64,000 nt of DNA, taken from NCBI RefSeq assembly GCF_000621545.1, contig NZ_JHYA01000002.1:225176-289175 (forward strand), read 5' to 3'. Of this stretch, positions 63,999-64,000 are shown one piece after another (within the stretch, counting starts at the first letter, position 1; each line of letters starts with the position of its first letter). The notes under the pieces are model-generated. The model saw nothing but the letters and a program-made list of their open reading frames with translations, made no database searches and was not told the origin of the DNA. A program made the position numbers and the translations under genes. This stretch comes from Anaerovibrio lipolyticus LB2005. GTDB lineage: Bacteria > Bacillota > Negativicutes > Selenomonadales > Selenomonadaceae.

Positions 63999-64000
63999 AA

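Noticed and set aside
1..64000. CRISPR arrays, rRNA, tRNA, integrases or transposase genes
   Set aside because: I searched by eye on both strands and saw none; a tRNAscan or Rfam run would be decisive.

Overview
The window is about 64 kb of bacterial chromosome with roughly 60 protein genes, no rRNA, tRNA or CRISPR array that I could see, and no prophage. Base composition is moderately AT-rich and promoters and terminators are of the classic sigma-70/sigma-A type. Riboswitch and T-box control, ClpP-ClpX-Lon and YlxM-Ffh-S16-KhpA-YlqD-RimM-TrmD gene order, Feo with a Cys-rich FeoB partner peptide, and siroheme decarboxylase AhbAB together suggest an anaerobic, motile Firmicute, most likely a member of the Negativicutes (Selenomonadales type). 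That placement is inference from gene content, not a database match.

Layout. 1-1.6 kb: end of cobT, a cobC-like phosphatase and a P-loop kinase. 1.6-4.7 kb: Trp-type T-box with trpD, then TPP riboswitch with thiC. 4.8-7.6 kb: divergent ArsR repressor and a split HMA/P1B-ATPase metal efflux pair with a three-operator control region. 7.6-12.8 kb: a nested palindromic repeat, a small secreted ChW-like protein, a soluble FIST-chemoreceptor fusion and a dCache chemoreceptor. 12.9-14.6 kb: small accessory patch with a truncated RhuM gene, an orphan small protein and an AAA ATPase. 14.8-18.7 kb: TrmO, MarR plus MFS exporter with a well-defined operator, BrnQ. 18.7-23.4 kb: FMN riboswitch, ribD-ribE-ribBA-ribH, hslO. 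23.6-28.2 kb: rpmB and the ylxM-ffh / rpsP-trmD translation and secretion cluster. 28.2-30.7 kb: feoA-feoB-Cys-rich peptide. 30.8-32.6 kb: ZTP (pfl) riboswitch in front of an OxlT-like MFS transporter, and a convergent XRE regulator. 32.7-38.1 kb: a signalling operon (Hpt-REC-HD-GYP, single REC, hybrid kinase with REC and Hpt, FIST sensor). 38.2-41.9 kb: LysR and an iron-complex/cobalamin-type ABC importer. 42-48.4 kb: tig, clpP, clpX, lon, engB. 48.5-54.2 kb: ahbA-ahbB, an aminotransferase, an unknown protein, a DJ-1/PfpI protein and another chemoreceptor. 54.3-58.6 kb: rdgB, a phosphodiesterase, a second palindromic repeat, adenine deaminase and a secreted unknown protein. 58.9-63.6 kb: chemoreceptor, a secreted phosphatidylserine-decarboxylase-like protein, a DUF1016/YhcG nuclease. 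The right edge is a GC-rich inverted-repeat element.

The most unusual signals are: two copies of a long nested palindrome (about 7576-7757 and 55467-55651) whose stems differ but whose 20-nt apical loop is nearly invariant; a ZTP riboswitch attached to a transporter rather than to purine/folate enzymes; two FIST-domain sensory proteins in one neighbourhood, one fused to a chemoreceptor signalling domain and one in a phosphorelay/c-di-GMP operon; a secreted protein related to phosphatidylserine decarboxylase; and two unexplained structured leaders near 51.4 and 52.3 kb.
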